A stretch of 64,000 nucleotides of DNA from Asticcacaulis endophyticus (GCF_014652575.1 NZ_BMZB01000001.1:806001-870000), one strand, 5' to 3'; positions 17,198 to 26,912 are shown, counted from the stretch's first letter. Made by a program: numbers and translations. Notes: a model not told the origin generated them from the letters alone.

Positions 17198-18496
17198 ATG
17201 ATGCTGAAATATCTGATGGTCATCGCGGCACTTTTGTTTGCACCTCTGGTTCAGGCGCAGTCCGTAGAGGCGATCGATAAGGTCTGGGCCGGGCACAGTG
17301 TCGGCTTTGCGGTCACGACCTCAGCCTCCCACATTTACGTCGCCTATTATGATGCGAACCGGCAACTGACGGTCGCTCAGCGCCCGCTCAACAATCCGGC
17401 CCACTGGGTCTATCACAAGGTCGATACCTGGCTGGGCTGGGACAGTCATAACCTGATTGCCGTGGCGATCGACAAAGACGGCGCCGTGCATGTAGCGGGC
17501 AATATGCATGTCGATCCGCTGACCTATTTCCGTAGCGACCCGTCCGGCGATGTCCGCACCCTAGAGCGCATGCCGGTCCTGGTTGATGCGGCCAAAGAGA
17601 CCGCCATGACCTATCCGGTGTTCCTCAAAGACGGTGCCGGGCGGCTGATCTTCAAATACCGCGATGGCACATCCGGTCGGGGCAACGAAATCTACAATAT
17701 CTATGATGAAACGACCGGTCGCTGGCAGGCGCTGACCTCGGCCCCGCTGGTCGATGGTGAGGGCAAGCGCAATGCCTATTTCGTCGGGCCGGTGCAGGGG
17801 CCGGACGGGTTTTTCCACATAGCCTGGGTATGGCGCGACAGCCCGCACGCTGAAACCAATCATGACTTAAGCTACGCCAAAAGCCGTGACCTGATAAACT
17901 GGCAGGCCGCCGATGGCCGCCCGCTCACTCTGCCGATCCGTCTATCTGAGGCCGATATCGTTGATCAGGTGCCGGTCAAGGGCGGGATGATCAACAACAA
18001 TACGGTTGTGGGTTTTGATGATCTGGGGCGGGCCATGATCACCTATCATAAGTATGATCAGGCCGGTAACACCCAGATCTGGGTGGCGCGGCGTGAGGGC
18101 AGCCGCTGGAACCGGCGTCAGATCAGTGACTGGCAGGGCTATCGCTGGGATTTTAAAGGCACGGGCTCTCTGAACAGTGAACTCTTTGTCGAGGGGGCGC
18201 GCCCGCTGGATCAGGGGCGGCTGGTGGTGCGGGTCGTTCGTCTGGGGCAGGCCATAGATCTTATTCTTGATGCGCAAACCCTTAAGCTGATCGAAGAACG
18301 CACAGTCGCGTCCGTTGCGGATCGCCTGAAAACTCGCATCGCTGTGCCGGAAGGACAGCAGATTAATACCGCTGAGACCAAAGGCCCGAAAGGCGAGGTC
18401 TATGTGCTGGCCTGGACGGCGTACCCGCCCAACCGTGACCAGCCTTTAGACTATATTCCGCCTGCGTCTGATCTTCGGCTTTATACAAACCCGTAG
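17198..18496 (+). CDS. Secreted BNR-repeat propeller protein (BNR_4 type, possible polysaccharide lyase)
   Basis: 432 residues; start at 17198 or the adjacent ATG 17201, opening a signal peptide (LKYLMVIAALLFAPLVQAQ). The mature part reads as a BNR_4 seven-bladed propeller: SHIYVAYYDANRQLTVAQR, WDSHNLIAVAIDKDGAVHV, AGNMHVDPLTYFRS, TYPVFLKDGAGRLIFKYRDG. Proteins of this fold include ulvan lyases and other enzymes acting on acidic polysaccharides; the conserved His/Asn/Tyr residues fit a catalytic role but do not prove one. It follows the 392-residue secreted protein by five bases, probably in one operon. A specific substrate cannot be given. Confidence 0.82.
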   Translation: MMLKYLMVIAALLFAPLVQAQSVEAIDKVWAGHSVGFAVTTSASHIYVAYYDANRQLTVAQRPLNNPAHWVYHKVDTWLGWDSHNLIAVAIDKDGAVHVAGNMHVDPLTYFRSDPSGDVRTLERMPVLVDAAKETAMTYPVFLKDGAGRLIFKYRDGTSGRGNEIYNIYDETTGRWQALTSAPLVDGEGKRNAYFVGPVQGPDGFFHIAWVWRDSPHAETNHDLSYAKSRDLINWQAADGRPLTLPIRLSEADIVDQVPVKGGMINNNTVVGFDDLGRAMITYHKYDQAGNTQIWVARREGSRWNRRQISDWQGYRWDFKGTGSLNSELFVEGARPLDQGRLVVRVVRLGQAIDLILDAQTLKLIEERTVASVADRLKTRIAVPEGQQINTAETKGPKGEVYVLAWTAYPPNRDQPLDYIPPASDLRLYTNP

Positions 18497-18792
18497 GTCA
18501 GATTAATTTTTATGAGGGTATGTATAATTTCTTATCTCTCAGCTTTATTACAAAAATAAAGAAAAATTATACGTATTTAGACTTGACCTTTGAGGTGTCA
18601 GACCTGACATTAATAGGCGATGGCGCATTTTGATGTGCCGGTTCCCCATATTTGCGTGCGTCCCGTCCATTCAGGACTAATAGGCACGTTAGCTATGCTG
18701 TGCGTGATGTGTCACGCGCGTCGTTGGGGTTGTGTCTGCCGCTTATGGCGCAGACTATAACGGATCAAAACACGGAAAGGATCGCCCGGCGC

Positions 18793-20508
18793 ATGGATCA
18801 TCATAATATCTCGCTGATTACGACCGTAGCCTGGGGCTTTGGGCTGGCGCTGGTGTTTGGCTTTATTGCTGAGCGCATCAAGCTGCCGGCACTGGTTGGC
18901 TATCTGGTGGCGGGGTTTCTGATTGGTCCGGCAACGCCCGGATTTGTCGCCGATGCCGGCATAGCCTCGCAGCTTTCTGAGATTGGCGTCATGCTGCTGA
19001 TGTTCGGGGTGGGCCTGCATTTCTCGCTTAATGATCTGATGTCGGTGCGGCGTATCGCCCTTCCGGGGGCGATCGTGCAGATGGGGCTGGCGACCGCGCT
19101 TGGGGCCGGGATGGCGATGATGTGGGGCTGGGCCGTGGGACCCGCGATCGTGTTTGGCCTGTGTCTGTCCTGTGCTTCGACCGTAGTGCTGCTCAAGGCG
19201 CTGGAGGCCCGTAATCTGATCGATACCATGAACGGTAAGATCGCGGTCGGCTGGCTGGTGGTTGAAGATCTGGTGACCGTTCTGGTGCTGGTGCTGCTGC
19301 CGCCGCTGTCGGGCCTGTTGTCGGGCAAGGAAGCGACCGTCTCGGCCGGTATCTGGGTCACGATCGGCCAGACCCTGTTGCAGGTCGGGGCGTTCATTGC
19401 CCTGATGCTGATTGTCGGTAAACGCGTCCTGCCGTGGATATTGTGGCAGGTGGCCCGCACCGGATCGCGCGAACTGTTCACTTTGTCGGTGGTGGCGGTG
19501 GCGATCGGCATCGCCTTCGGCGCGGCAGAGCTGTTTTCAGTGTCGTTTGCGCTGGGGGCGTTTTTCGCAGGCATGGTGATGCGCGAATCTCAGTTCAGTC
19601 ACCGCGCCGCCGAAGAAACCCTGCCGCTGCGCGATGCGTTTTCGGTGTTGTTTTTCGTCTCGGTCGGCATGTTGTTCGACCCCGAAATTATCCTGACCCA
19701 GCCGCTTCAGGTCCTGGGCGTGGTGGCCATTATCGTTATCGGTAAATCCATTGCCGCGGCGGGGTTGGTGCTGTTCTTCCGCTATCCGCTTAAGACGGCG
19801 CTGACCGTATCGGCCAGCCTGGCTCAGATCGGTGAGTTCTCGTTTATTCTGGCCGGTCTTGGTATGTCGCTGAACCTGCTGCCGCCAGAAGGCATGTCGC
19901 TGGTGCTGGCGGGGGCGATTATTTCCATCGCGCTTAACCCGTTCGTCTTTGCCGCCATCAAGCCGTTTTCAAACTGGTTCGTCGAGCATTCGGATCTGGG
20001 GCGCAAGCTGGACCGCCGCGAAGACCCCTATGCCGAACTGCCCGCCACGACCGAGGCAAAATACCTCAAAGGGCAAGTCGTGTTGGTGGGTTACGGACGG
20101 GTGGGTAAGCGCATTGCCGATGCGCTGGAGTCCCAGAATATCGCCTATGTGGTTGCCGAGCAAAACCGCGAACGGGTCGAAGACCTGCGCCAGATGGGTA
20201 AGGTTGCGGTATCGGGCGATGCCACCGAACCCGAAGTGCTGATTCAGGCCCACATTCAACATGCCGCCATGCTGGTTATCGCCACGCCGGATTCGCTTAA
20301 TGTCCGCCGGATGAGCGAGATCGCCCAAAGGCTTAACCCAGGTATAAAGCTGGTGATCCGCACCCACAGCGAAGATGAGATGAACTTCATCCGAGAGGAA
20401 AAACTCGGCACGGTCTTCTTTGGCGAGGAAGAACTGGCCAAGGGAATGATCCAGCATATTCTGGGCGCGTTTGGGCCCGCCGTTCCTCCTGAATCCAAAG
20501 CCGCGTAG
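18793..20508 (+). CDS. ybaL: CPA2 cation:proton antiporter with TrkA-N domain (YbaL-like)
   Basis: 571 residues from the ATG at 18793 (MDHHNISLITTVAWGFGLAL), close to the length of E. coli YbaL (558). About twelve membrane helices cover residues 5-385, with YbaL-like VGYLVAGFLIGPATPGFVADAGIA and LMFGVGLHFSLNDLM. A cytosolic RCK/TrkA-N domain follows (VVLVGYGRVGKRIADAL), which binds NAD(H) or nucleotides to gate transport. It exchanges monovalent cations for protons. Longer in-frame extensions upstream (from 18652) are possible but lack a good ribosome site. It is monocistronic; the 296 bases before it are AT-rich with nothing recognised. Confidence 0.9.
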   Translation: MDHHNISLITTVAWGFGLALVFGFIAERIKLPALVGYLVAGFLIGPATPGFVADAGIASQLSEIGVMLLMFGVGLHFSLNDLMSVRRIALPGAIVQMGLATALGAGMAMMWGWAVGPAIVFGLCLSCASTVVLLKALEARNLIDTMNGKIAVGWLVVEDLVTVLVLVLLPPLSGLLSGKEATVSAGIWVTIGQTLLQVGAFIALMLIVGKRVLPWILWQVARTGSRELFTLSVVAVAIGIAFGAAELFSVSFALGAFFAGMVMRESQFSHRAAEETLPLRDAFSVLFFVSVGMLFDPEIILTQPLQVLGVVAIIVIGKSIAAAGLVLFFRYPLKTALTVSASLAQIGEFSFILAGLGMSLNLLPPEGMSLVLAGAIISIALNPFVFAAIKPFSNWFVEHSDLGRKLDRREDPYAELPATTEAKYLKGQVVLVGYGRVGKRIADALESQNIAYVVAEQNRERVEDLRQMGKVAVSGDATEPEVLIQAHIQHAAMLVIATPDSLNVRRMSEIAQRLNPGIKLVIRTHSEDEMNFIREEKLGTVFFGEEELAKGMIQHILGAFGPAVPPESKAA

Positions 20509-20657
20509 GCGTAAAGTCACCATCGTACAATTCTGGCAATTGTGTGACGTTAATTTGTCACAGCTCGCTGTTTAATTATATCAATTTTATTTAATGTCTT
20601 TTCAGCCGTTCAGACCTGAGTTATCTCTAGGATAGAAGCGATGTACGCACAGGGTAA

Positions 20658-20669
20658 TTGTGCGCACAA
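20658..20669. promoter_or_regulatory. Palindrome TTGTGCGCACAA upstream of the TBDR
   Basis: Perfect 12-base palindrome, 78 bases before the TBDR start. It could be an operator for a distant regulator; no regulator gene is adjacent. The rest of the 239-base gap is AT-rich with nothing else recognised. Confidence 0.35.
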
Positions 20670-20747
20670 ATAGCTGTCCGGTGTCGTGTATCAACAGATC
20701 AAAAAAGATCTGAAAGCGGCATTGGATTTCACAGGGAAGGACATTTT

Positions 20748-23700
20748 ATGCTGAAGACCATGAAGGGTGGCGTGTCGCACGCCGCGCTTATACTGTGCGC
20801 ATCCTTGACCGCGTTGGGCGCCATGGCGCCGGCCTATGCGCAAGACACCACCGAAGCCTCCGAAGATGACGCGCCGACCGAAGTGGTCGTCGTGGGTGTG
20901 CGTAAGGCTCTGCAAAATGCGCAGACCTTAAAGCGTAATGCCGACACGGTCGTGGACTCGATCACCGCCACCGATATCGGTGCCTTCCCGGATAAGTCGG
21001 TGGCCGAAGCCCTGCAACGGGTTGCCGGTGTGGCCGTGACCCGCTTTGCGGCCAAGAACGATGTCATGCGCTTTTCGGCCGAGCCGTCGGGCGTCGTAGT
21101 GCGCGGCCTTGCGCAGGTGCGCTCAGAGTTCAATGGCCGTGATACGTTCAGCGCGACGTCAGGCTATGGTCTGAACTGGTCGGACGTCTCGCCGGAACTG
21201 ATGGGCGGGGTCGATATCTATAAGAACCAGACTGCGGAACTGATCGAAGGCGGGATTGCCGGGACGATCAATCTGCGCACGCGCTTGCCGTTTGACCAGA
21301 AGGGCCGTTTGATCTCCGGCACGCTTGAAGCCAACTACGGCGATCTGGCCAAGAGCACGACGCCGAACGTGTCGGCCCTGATCTCCAATCGCTGGGATAC
21401 CGATCTGGGTGAATTTGGTTTGCTCGGCAACGCAACCTATTCGGTGGTCGAAACCAATTCTCAGGGCACGACCCTGCCGCGCATGATGCCGTTTGTGCCG
21501 GGCACCTATGGCAATACGGAAACGGTCTACATTCCGTCGGGCTTCTCAATCAACGACAACCTCTATGAGCGCACCCGCGAGGGCGTGTCCTTTGCGGCGC
21601 AGTGGGCCAGCCCTGACCGCACCATGCTGGCGACCGCGCAATATAACCGTTCCAGCTACACCAATGAATGGTTCGAAGATTCGGTCGGCAGCACCTTCTA
21701 CTGGGTCAACCCGGCGACCAACACCCATACGACCCCGTTCACCGACCCGAACCTGATCACGCCGACGGATCTGACCGACGAAAACTGCGCGAGCTGTTAT
21801 GTGCCGGGGGTTCCGTTTACCTTCCGCTCCGATGGTTTGTTCCAGACCGGTGTCATCACCACGGCCAGCGATGGCTGGGGTAAGGGTGATATTAACTGGG
21901 GCACCAACCCTGTATCATGGCTGGATGGGTCTACGGATCAGTTCGGCACCCACAACCAGCACGGCGTGGACGTGCCGTTTATTCAACCCTGTATCAATTC
22001 CGGCGTAACGCACGGTAATCGTAACTGCGAATACGGTGTCGGCTTTGTTACCTCATCGCGCTATTCGACGGAAACCCGCGTGGTTGAAGATCTCGGCCTC
22101 AACTTCGTCTGGAATCCGACCGATAAGCTGCGCTTCAATTTCGATGGTCAGTATGTCAAGGCCTCGACCGAAAACTATGATGTCAGCATGGGGCTTAAGT
22201 CCTTTGCCAATGTCAATCTCGACCTGACCGGCGAATATCCCAAGATCACACTCGAAGACCCCACCCGTTACAACCTGATTGGTGACGGTCTGGCTGATCC
22301 GCGTAACTATTCACCTGAATGGATTATGGATCACGTCACGGACTCAAAGGGCACTGAAAAAGCCTTCCGTGCCGATGTCGCCTATGACATGGACAGCCCG
22401 TGGCTGGACAGCGTGCGCGCTGGGGTGCGTTATGCCGATCGCGAGCAGCAGCATCAGTGGTCGAATTATAACTGGGCGAACGTCGCCAGTATCTGGAGCA
22501 CCAATGCGGCGCAGTCCTACTTTGTCGACTCCGGCCCCAGTGTCGGGCCTGCGGGGGCGTTCCAGGGTTATGAACCGGGTTATATCGAGAACCGCAGCAT
22601 TAGCGGGATTTTGGACGATAACCTTCTGAGCCAAAGCGTTTTCCCGTTCATTACCCATGATGTGATTTCAAACGCATCGGAACTGGCCAAACGGTTTAGC
22701 ATTGGCGGCCAAACCGATGAAGGTGGCGTCGCCTCATCCTCATGGAGTCCGATCTGTGAACGGGCTGCCGAAATTTCCGGCTCCTGCTTCACGCCTTCGG
22801 AAATCCTGGACGTTAGCGAAAAGTCCAAGGCGGCCTACGTCATGCTGAAATTCGGCGGGCCGGACGCCACCATTTTCGATGGTATCGGTGTATCGGGTAA
22901 CATCGGGCTGCGTGTCGTAAAAACAGAAGTCACCAGTGCCGGGGGTATCAGCTTCCCCACCGCCTTTACGACGGCTGACCTGAACTGTGAGCCGATGACA
23001 CCACAGCAGATCGCCCAGCTTCAGCCCGGGCAATATGCGGTAACACCTCAGTGTCTGGCGGTAAATTCGCTCGACGATCAGGCTTTCAGTGACTTCGGCA
23101 GCGCGTTGTCGACGGTTGAGTCCTCAACCCTTAAGACCTTGCCGAGCTTCAACATCAAGTTTGACGTTAACCCCAAGTGGGTCGTGCGCCTTGCCGCGTC
23201 ACGGGCCATGTCTAAACCCGATATCGGTTTGCTGCGTAACTATATGGCACTGGGTCGTGGTAATCTGAATCAGGCTGATATCAGGGTTGGTAACCCCAAT
23301 ATCGTACTGGGCACGAATGGCCAGCCGTTCAGCTATAACTACAGCTATACCGGATCGACCGGCAATCCACGCCTGAGACCGGTTATGGCGGATCAGTTCG
23401 ATATCACGGTTGAGCATTACTTTGCCGCCGTGGGGTCGTTCACTGCCAACCTGTTCTACAAGGAGTTTAAGGACTACATCCAGAACGGCACGTTCATTGT
23501 ACCGATCACCAACAATGGCGTGACCCGCGATGTGCGCGTAACCGGCCCGGTTAACGGGGATGGTGCGGCGCTCAAGGGTCTTGAACTGGCCTATCAGCGC
23601 TACTTCGACTTCCTGCCTGCCCCGTTTGATGGGTTGGGTATTCAGGCTAACTATACCCGTATTGAAAACGATGGTGTGGCGACCCAGAATATTGTGATCG

Positions 23701-24122
23701 ATACGGCTGACGGTGGAGCGACCGCAGGCTCAGCCGAGACGGGCTCGATCAATCCGGGCCGTCTGGAAGGTCTGTCGGATGATGCCTATAACGTCGTCCT
23801 GATGTACGAAAAAGATCGGATTGGCGCGCGTCTGGCCTATAACTGGCGTTCGGAATATCTGATTTCGGTCAACGACTGCTGTATCGGTCTGCCGGTATGG
23901 AATGAGGCCGAAGGCTTCCTCGATGCCTCCTTCCGCTATAAGCTGACCGACAATATCGAACTGAACGTTCAGGGCTCAAACCTGCTCGGTACGGAGACCA
24001 AGTTCCTGCAACAGGTCGAAGGCCCGACGGAAGCCAATCCGAATACCGCGGCTAAGTTCATGCCGGCCGGTTGGTACGAAAATGACCGCCGCATTCAGGT
24101 CGGTATCCGCCTGAAATACTAA
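20748..24122 (+). CDS. TonB-dependent receptor, large (1124 residues)
   Basis: Start at 20748 (AGGGAAGG upstream) gives a signal peptide (LILCASLTALGAMAPAYAQ). A probable TonB box TEVVVVGVR leads into the plug (TATDIGAFPDKSVAEALQRVAGV, VRGLAQVRSEFNGR) and a long 22-strand barrel ending RRIQVGIRLKY, with the aromatic C-terminus expected for BAM-inserted proteins. This long form with FPDKSVAEALQR is typical of carbohydrate-linked receptors in Caulobacter and Xanthomonas relatives. The downstream halogenase-family gene is a known partner of such receptors in this group. Ligand unknown. A terminator follows but may be leaky, since the next gene starts 110 bases on. Confidence 0.94.
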   Translation: MLKTMKGGVSHAALILCASLTALGAMAPAYAQDTTEASEDDAPTEVVVVGVRKALQNAQTLKRNADTVVDSITATDIGAFPDKSVAEALQRVAGVAVTRFAAKNDVMRFSAEPSGVVVRGLAQVRSEFNGRDTFSATSGYGLNWSDVSPELMGGVDIYKNQTAELIEGGIAGTINLRTRLPFDQKGRLISGTLEANYGDLAKSTTPNVSALISNRWDTDLGEFGLLGNATYSVVETNSQGTTLPRMMPFVPGTYGNTETVYIPSGFSINDNLYERTREGVSFAAQWASPDRTMLATAQYNRSSYTNEWFEDSVGSTFYWVNPATNTHTTPFTDPNLITPTDLTDENCASCYVPGVPFTFRSDGLFQTGVITTASDGWGKGDINWGTNPVSWLDGSTDQFGTHNQHGVDVPFIQPCINSGVTHGNRNCEYGVGFVTSSRYSTETRVVEDLGLNFVWNPTDKLRFNFDGQYVKASTENYDVSMGLKSFANVNLDLTGEYPKITLEDPTRYNLIGDGLADPRNYSPEWIMDHVTDSKGTEKAFRADVAYDMDSPWLDSVRAGVRYADREQQHQWSNYNWANVASIWSTNAAQSYFVDSGPSVGPAGAFQGYEPGYIENRSISGILDDNLLSQSVFPFITHDVISNASELAKRFSIGGQTDEGGVASSSWSPICERAAEISGSCFTPSEILDVSEKSKAAYVMLKFGGPDATIFDGIGVSGNIGLRVVKTEVTSAGGISFPTAFTTADLNCEPMTPQQIAQLQPGQYAVTPQCLAVNSLDDQAFSDFGSALSTVESSTLKTLPSFNIKFDVNPKWVVRLAASRAMSKPDIGLLRNYMALGRGNLNQADIRVGNPNIVLGTNGQPFSYNYSYTGSTGNPRLRPVMADQFDITVEHYFAAVGSFTANLFYKEFKDYIQNGTFIVPITNNGVTRDVRVTGPVNGDGAALKGLELAYQRYFDFLPAPFDGLGIQANYTRIENDGVATQNIVIDTADGGATAGSAETGSINPGRLEGLSDDAYNVVLMYEKDRIGARLAYNWRSEYLISVNDCCIGLPVWNEAEGFLDASFRYKLTDNIELNVQGSNLLGTETKFLQQVEGPTEANPNTAAKFMPAGWYENDRRIQVGIRLKY

Positions 24123-24143
24123 AGCCTGACCAGGGTTTAAACG

Positions 24144-24177
24144 GCGCGCCGGTCATTCAGATCGGCGCGCTTTTTTT
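24144..24177 (+). terminator. Intrinsic terminator after the large TBDR
   Basis: Stem GCGCGCCG (24144-24151) and CGGCGCGC (24163-24170) followed by seven T. Confidence 0.88.
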
Positions 24178-24232
24178 ATTCTGGTGCGGCGGTATCGATG
24201 GTAAAACCTGAACCATAAACGTGAGCAGGGAC

Positions 24233-25744
24233 ATGAAACAGATCAGTAAAATCGTGGTCGTGGGTGGCGGCACGGCCGGGTGGATGGCGGCGGCGGCCAT
24301 ATCAAAGCTTTTGGGGACGCGCCACCACAGCATCACCCTGATCGAATCCGATGAGATCGGCACCGTCGGGGTCGGTGAAGCGACCATTCCGATGATGCAG
24401 TTTTTCAATAAGGTTCTGGGCCTTGATGAAAACGTCTTCATGCGTGAGACCAATGCCACGTTTAAGCTCGGCATCCGCTTCATGAACTGGTCGGCCTTGG
24501 GCAGCGACTATTTCCACCCGTTCGGCGTCTACGGTGTCGATATGAACGGGATCGGTTTTCTGCACTATTGGCGGCGTTTTGTGGAGGCGGGCGGCTCGCC
24601 TGATTTTGGTATCTTTAATGCCGAAACCATGGCGGCCCGGCAAAACCGGTTTGCGCGGGTGCCTAACGATAATCCCGCCTTGCCCGCCATCAACTATGCC
24701 TTTCATTTTGACGCGGCCCTTTACGCCCGCTTCCTGCGCCGGTTCGGCGAAGCTCTGGGCGTGGTGCGGCAGGAAGGCAAGATTGTCGATGTGACGCAGG
24801 ATGGCGACAGCGGTGATATCACGTCCGTGACCCTGAGCGATGGCCGTGTGGTCGAGGGCGATTTCTTCATCGACTGCTCCGGCTTTCGCGGTCTGCTGAT
24901 CGAGCAAACGCTCAAAAGCGGTTATGAGGACTGGTCAAAATGGCTGCCGTGTAATCGCGCCGTCGCCGTGCCGTGCGACAAAGTCGGGCCGGCCACCCCT
25001 TACACGACCTCGACCGCGCAGGAAGCCGGCTGGCAATGGCGCATTCCGCTCCAGCACCGCACCGGCAATGGTTATGTGTTCTGCGACGCCTATCTGGATG
25101 AGGCCAAAGCCAGCGAACTGATCCTGCAGCGGCTGGACGGCAAGGCCCAGGCCGAGCCGCGCCTGTTGAAATTCGTCACCGGCCACCGCAAAAAGATGTG
25201 GAACCACAATGTCGTCGCCATGGGCCTGTCGTCGGGCTTTCTTGAGCCGCTGGAATCGACCTCAATCTATCTGGTGCAGGCGGCGATTTCAAAGCTGATG
25301 ACCTATTTCCCGAAAGACGGGATCAGTGACCATCAGCGTGACCACTTCAATCAGGAAATGCTGACCGAATATACCAATGTCAAAGATTTCTTGATTGCGC
25401 ATTATAAACTGACGACCCGTGAAGACACGCCGTTCTGGGCCTATTGCAAGCATATGGATATCCCCGACAGCCTGAAAGACCGGCTGGAAAGCTTCAAACG
25501 GCATGGCCTGACACTGGTACGGCACGAAGAACTATTCAAAGAGGCCAGTTGGTTTGCCGTTCTGGTGGGCCAAGGGCTCGCCCCCCAGGCCCATCACCCG
25601 GTTGCCGATGTCATGGCCGAAGAAGAATTCAGATATCGCCTCAGTCGTATCCGCGAAGGTGTCACCGCTCGCGTCGGCGGCCTGCCGTCTCATGAGCAGC
25701 ATGTGGCGCAAACCTGCGCCTCATTGCAGCGGATTGATGCCTGA
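24233..25744 (+). CDS. Flavin-dependent tryptophan-halogenase family protein
   Basis: 503 residues from the ATG at 24233 (AGCAGGG upstream; a GTG at 24221 is possible). Features of an active flavin halogenase are all present: FAD loop VVVGGGTAGWMAAAA (residues 8-22), the catalytic lysine Lys78 in ATFKLGIRFMNW (equivalent to Lys79 of PrnA), the WxWxIP signature as WQWRIP near residue 267, and the Glu-containing EPLESTSIYLVQAAI near residue 338. The enzyme uses reduced FAD, oxygen and halide to make hypohalous acid. Homologues sitting beside TBDRs in Caulobacterales and Xanthomonas have unknown natural substrates; some act on free indoles in vitro. No flavin reductase is adjacent. Confidence 0.9.
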   Translation: MKQISKIVVVGGGTAGWMAAAAISKLLGTRHHSITLIESDEIGTVGVGEATIPMMQFFNKVLGLDENVFMRETNATFKLGIRFMNWSALGSDYFHPFGVYGVDMNGIGFLHYWRRFVEAGGSPDFGIFNAETMAARQNRFARVPNDNPALPAINYAFHFDAALYARFLRRFGEALGVVRQEGKIVDVTQDGDSGDITSVTLSDGRVVEGDFFIDCSGFRGLLIEQTLKSGYEDWSKWLPCNRAVAVPCDKVGPATPYTTSTAQEAGWQWRIPLQHRTGNGYVFCDAYLDEAKASELILQRLDGKAQAEPRLLKFVTGHRKKMWNHNVVAMGLSSGFLEPLESTSIYLVQAAISKLMTYFPKDGISDHQRDHFNQEMLTEYTNVKDFLIAHYKLTTREDTPFWAYCKHMDIPDSLKDRLESFKRHGLTLVRHEELFKEASWFAVLVGQGLAPQAHHPVADVMAEEEFRYRLSRIREGVTARVGGLPSHEQHVAQTCASLQRIDA

Positions 25745-25843
25745 CGATTTATTATTTCTTTCTTATGAAATGGGCCCGATACTCCTGATCCATAAAGGGC
25801 GCATCAGACGCCACGCAGGGACAAGTAACATCAGGAGTACGCA

Positions 25844-26788
25844 ATGGGCGATCAGGTTCTGTTGTGCGATCTGTCTATGGGATCGCATGTCAATCTGGCT
25901 CTGGCCGATCCGGGCCATAGGCCTCAGTTGGCGGAACAATATGAATGTGCCGGCCGCAGCGATCTGGACGGCGCGATCCGCGACTTTCTCAAACGAAAGG
26001 ACAATCCGCGTCTGAAAGGGGCGGCGGTATCCTCGCGCGGTTGGGAAGATGACGGCATCATCCATTTGCCCGAAGGTAATATGACCTTGTCGCGCGATGA
26101 ACTGCGGCAGTTGCTGGATATTCAGCGGGTCAATCTGGTCAATAATTTCGTGGCGCGCGCCTTGGCCATTCCGACCTTGAAGCGCAATGAACGCTCAAAA
26201 ATATGCGGAGGTGAAAACGCCGAAGAGACCGTGATTGCCGTGCTGGGGCCGCACTATGGTCTGGGGCTGGCCGCACTTGTGGCTGATGGTGCGGGCGGCT
26301 GGACGGCCTTGCCCGGTGAAGGCGGGCACTCGGATTTGCCGGTGAAAACAGACCGGGAATGGGCTGTCCTTAAGGTGATGCAGCATCGCTTTGGCCATGT
26401 GTCGCGCGAAATGGGGATTTCGCTTAACGGCCTGTGTGCGGTGTGGGAGACGCTCAGTCTGATTGACGGTGTGCCGGTCACAGCGACGGATGCGGCGGGC
26501 GTGGTTGACCGCGCCCGATCAGGCGACCGGCGTGCGCAGGAGGCGATCGGCATCGTGACCGACTGGCTGGCCGGGATGGCCTCGGATGTTGCCCTGATCA
26601 TGGGCGCGCGCGGCGGGATTTATCTGACCGGGGCCTTGCTTGATCTGATCGATGATCTGTTCGATGCGGAGCGCTTTTGCCGGGGCTATCTCAATAAAGG
26701 CACATTCAGGGATTATGTGCATGATATTCCGGTATTTAGGACCACAGCCCGCCAGATGGAAATCACCGGACTGGCGACATTATTTTAA
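25844..26788 (+). CDS. Glucokinase-family protein with degenerate active site
   Basis: 314 residues, the length of E. coli Glk, and alignable by eye along it: NNFVARALAIP, PGEGGHSDLPV, FGHVSREMGISLNGL and the C-terminal FRDYVHDIPVF. However, the N-terminal phosphate loop GD(I/V)GGTN is replaced by LCDLSMGSHVN, the second loop G.GTGLG reads GPHYGLG, and the catalytic base Asp100 is Asn101 here. ATP binding and sugar phosphorylation therefore look lost, while the EGGH sugar-binding loop is kept. It follows the halogenase gene by 99 bases with CAGGAG before the ATG. A sugar sensor or scaffold is a plausible role (inference). Confidence 0.8.
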   Translation: MGDQVLLCDLSMGSHVNLALADPGHRPQLAEQYECAGRSDLDGAIRDFLKRKDNPRLKGAAVSSRGWEDDGIIHLPEGNMTLSRDELRQLLDIQRVNLVNNFVARALAIPTLKRNERSKICGGENAEETVIAVLGPHYGLGLAALVADGAGGWTALPGEGGHSDLPVKTDREWAVLKVMQHRFGHVSREMGISLNGLCAVWETLSLIDGVPVTATDAAGVVDRARSGDRRAQEAIGIVTDWLAGMASDVALIMGARGGIYLTGALLDLIDDLFDAERFCRGYLNKGTFRDYVHDIPVFRTTARQMEITGLATLF

Positions 26789-26912
26789 GGTTCGCGCCCT
26801 ATGACATAAATTTTATTCCAAATAGCATCCCACATCGCGAAGCGGCGTGCTATGAAGCCCCTTAGCCGTGTCGCGGGTTTTTTTTAGCCATTTATCCTAA
26901 GAGTATATTTTG

